From contig DOZU01000206.1 in NCBI GenBank assembly GCA_003517845.1, positions 1 through 34,309 on the forward strand: a DNA stretch of 34,309 nucleotides, written 5' to 3'. This DNA comes from Clostridiales bacterium. Its GTDB lineage: Bacteria > Bacillota > Sulfobacillia > UBA995. Position numbers and translations under genes: made by a program. This document shows, piece after piece, positions 32,881 through 34,309 of the stretch (its first letter is position 1; each line of letters begins with the position of its first letter). A model generated the notes under the pieces. That model was not told the origin of the DNA and searched no databases. It was given only the letters and a program-made list of their open reading frames with translations.

Positions 32881-34309
32881 CCAGGCACATCCTGACCGTT
32901 GACCTGGAGCGAGGCACCTGTTCCTCGCGCGACCTCCCCGCCGAGGCCGGGCGGGAGTTCCTCGGTGGCGGCGGGCTGGCCGCCTGGCTCTATTGGCAGG
33001 AGCTGTCCGCCGGGCGTTCGCCGGATGATCCACTGTACATCATGACCGGTCCTCTCACCGGCACGCCCATCCCTTTCTGCCCCAGGGCCGTGGTCGCCGG
33101 CCGTTCGCCGCTGACCCGCCGCTGGGGAGAAGCCAACTTCGGCGGATGGTTCGGCCCGGAACTCCGCCGCGCGGGATTCGACGGGATCGAGCTCCGGGGC
33201 GCGGCGGCCACCCCTAGCTACCTGCGGGTCAGGGAGGGCGAGGCGGAACTGGTCGATGCTCGCCACCTGTGGGGCCGGGACACCTATGAGGTGACGGACG
33301 CGCTCGGCGGACAGGGTCGCGTGTTGGCCATCGGCCCGGCCGGAGAGAGCCAGGTGCCCTATGCCGCCGTGGTGACGGACAAGGGCCACATAGCCGGGCG
33401 GACCGGCATGGGCGCGGTGATGGGAGCCAAGCGGCTGAAAGCCGTGGTGGTTAAGGGATCGCGCCGGCCGCCGGTGGCCGATTCCCGGGCGGTCACCGCC
33501 CTGCGCCGCCGGCTCACCGACGCCGCACGCGAGAATCTCCTGGCGCAGGCATTGAGCGTCTTCGGGACGCTGGCCTCGCTGGACTCGGGGTGCCTGATCG
33601 GCGATATTCCCCTCCGCAACTGGTCTCAGGGTAGCTGGGACGCGGGATTCGAGAAGCTCACCGCCGCAGGCTACCAGGAGGTGCTGGGGGATGGCCGGGG
33701 CACCTGTTACGGTTGCCCGATCGGCTGCAAACGCCGGATCACGCTGGACGGGATCGCGGCACCCGGCCCGGAATACGAGACGGTGGCCGCTTTCGGCTCC
33801 CTGCTGCTGGTAGACGATCTCGCCGCCATCGCCCGGATCAACGACCGGTGTAACCGCCTGGGGATGGATACGATAAGCTGCGGCTGCACCCTGGCCTTCG
33901 CCACCGAGTGCCAGGAGGCCGGCCTGCTCACCCCGGAGCAAGTCGGGGGCGTTCACTTGCGCTGGGGAGACCCCGGTCCCTTGCTCGAGGTGCTGCCTTT
34001 GATCGCCCGCCGGGAGGGCCTCGGGGCCCTGCTTGCCCTGGGTTCGGCGTCCATGGCCGATGCGCTCGGCGAAGCCTCCCGGGCCTTCCTCACCACCGTG
34101 CGGCGGCTGGAGGCGCCGATGCACGACCCGCGCGCCCTGCATGGCCTGGGGCTGGCTTATGCGACCTCGACCAGGGGCGCGTGCCATGTCGAGAGCGGGA
34201 CCCTGTGGCTCGAACAAAGCGCATCGTCTCTGCCCGAGTTCGGGTTGGAGGGGCCGTTCGCGATGGGTACGGCCGACGGCAAGGCTAGAATGGTCATGTT
34301 CGCCCAGGA
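32877..34309 (+). CDS. aor: Second tungstopterin aldehyde:ferredoxin oxidoreductase (3' end outside window)
   Basis: 477 complete codons of a second AOR-family enzyme, cut by the window end. The start (HILTVDLERG) and segments LYIMTGPLTGTPIPFCPRA, NFGGWFGPELRRAGFDG, GRTGMGAVMGAKRLKAVVVK and LGLAYATSTRGACH match the family. Three cluster cysteines are visible: Cys277, Cys280 and Cys284 (CYGCPIGC); the fourth should lie beyond 34309. It is clearly diverged from the first AOR, so a different aldehyde is likely. Start ATGA overlaps the SCP2 stop. Confidence 0.92.
   Translation, partial: MTRHILTVDLERGTCSSRDLPAEAGREFLGGGGLAAWLYWQELSAGRSPDDPLYIMTGPLTGTPIPFCPRAVVAGRSPLTRRWGEANFGGWFGPELRRAGFDGIELRGAAATPSYLRVREGEAELVDARHLWGRDTYEVTDALGGQGRVLAIGPAGESQVPYAAVVTDKGHIAGRTGMGAVMGAKRLKAVVVKGSRRPPVADSRAVTALRRRLTDAARENLLAQALSVFGTLASLDSGCLIGDIPLRNWSQGSWDAGFEKLTAAGYQEVLGDGRGTCYGCPIGCKRRITLDGIAAPGPEYETVAAFGSLLLVDDLAAIARINDRCNRLGMDTISCGCTLAFATECQEAGLLTPEQVGGVHLRWGDPGPLLEVLPLIARREGLGALLALGSASMADALGEASRAFLTTVRRLEAPMHDPRALHGLGLAYATSTRGACHVESGTLWLEQSASSLPEFGLEGPFAMGTADGKARMVMFAQ

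Noticed and set aside
1..34309. CRISPR array, tRNA, rRNA or insertion sequence
   Set aside because: No regularly spaced repeats, cloverleaf or transposase was seen on either strand.

Overview
High-GC bacterial DNA with dense, short-spaced operons and frequent GTG/TTG starts behind strong GGAGG-type ribosome binding sites. Two tungstopterin aldehyde:ferredoxin oxidoreductase (AOR) genes, a cupin-type phosphoglucose isomerase, AmmeMemoRadiSam genes, M29-family metallopeptidase-like proteins and a secreted protein with copper-amine-oxidase-N repeats point to an anaerobic, probably thermophilic Bacillota-type organism. This assignment is inference; no rRNA or other marker gene is present.

Layout. 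(1) 1-9698: a GntR repressor gene (5' part only, minus strand) faces a nine-gene plus-strand operon: TIM-barrel epimerase, AOR, MoaD-like protein, D-2-hydroxyacid dehydrogenase, Gfo/Idh oxidoreductase, zinc alcohol dehydrogenase, FGGY kinase, cupin phosphoglucose isomerase and KDPG-type aldolase. Both divergent promoters are visible (TTGACA-17-TAAAAT and TTGACA-17-TAAACT), and an 11-base word shared by the two leaders is a candidate GntR operator. The set looks like a sugar or sugar-acid catabolic pathway that ends in 2-keto-3-deoxy acid cleavage, with an aldehyde oxidised by the AOR. (2) 9742-14759: an MFS transporter, a DinB-like protein (minus strand) and a P2A-type cation ATPase behind a structured leader. 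(3) 14753-25061: a PucR regulator, DUF1177 (minus strand), and an operon of OPT-family transporter, Asp/Glu (hydantoin) racemase, DUF917, AroM-like protein, second racemase, two M29-type proteins and a DUF4282 membrane protein. This appears to be a complete regulated uptake-and-catabolism system whose substrate I cannot name; it is the best candidate here for an undescribed system. (4) 25095-29647: a region of decay and rearrangement. It holds an AmmeMemoRadiSam radical-SAM gene missing its core, a MEMO-family gene, a secreted CuAO_N-SNase-trypsin fusion protein with a decayed tandem copy of its 3' end, and a ribbon-helix-helix antitoxin next to a broken RelE toxin. (5) 29959-34309: a second AOR operon (saccharopine-dehydrogenase-like protein, MoaD/ThiS-like protein, iron alcohol dehydrogenase, SCP2 protein, AOR) that runs off the window.

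Three diverged copies of one intergenic repeat lie at about 430-508, 11011-11139 and 25095-25190. No tRNA, rRNA, CRISPR array or insertion sequence was recognised.
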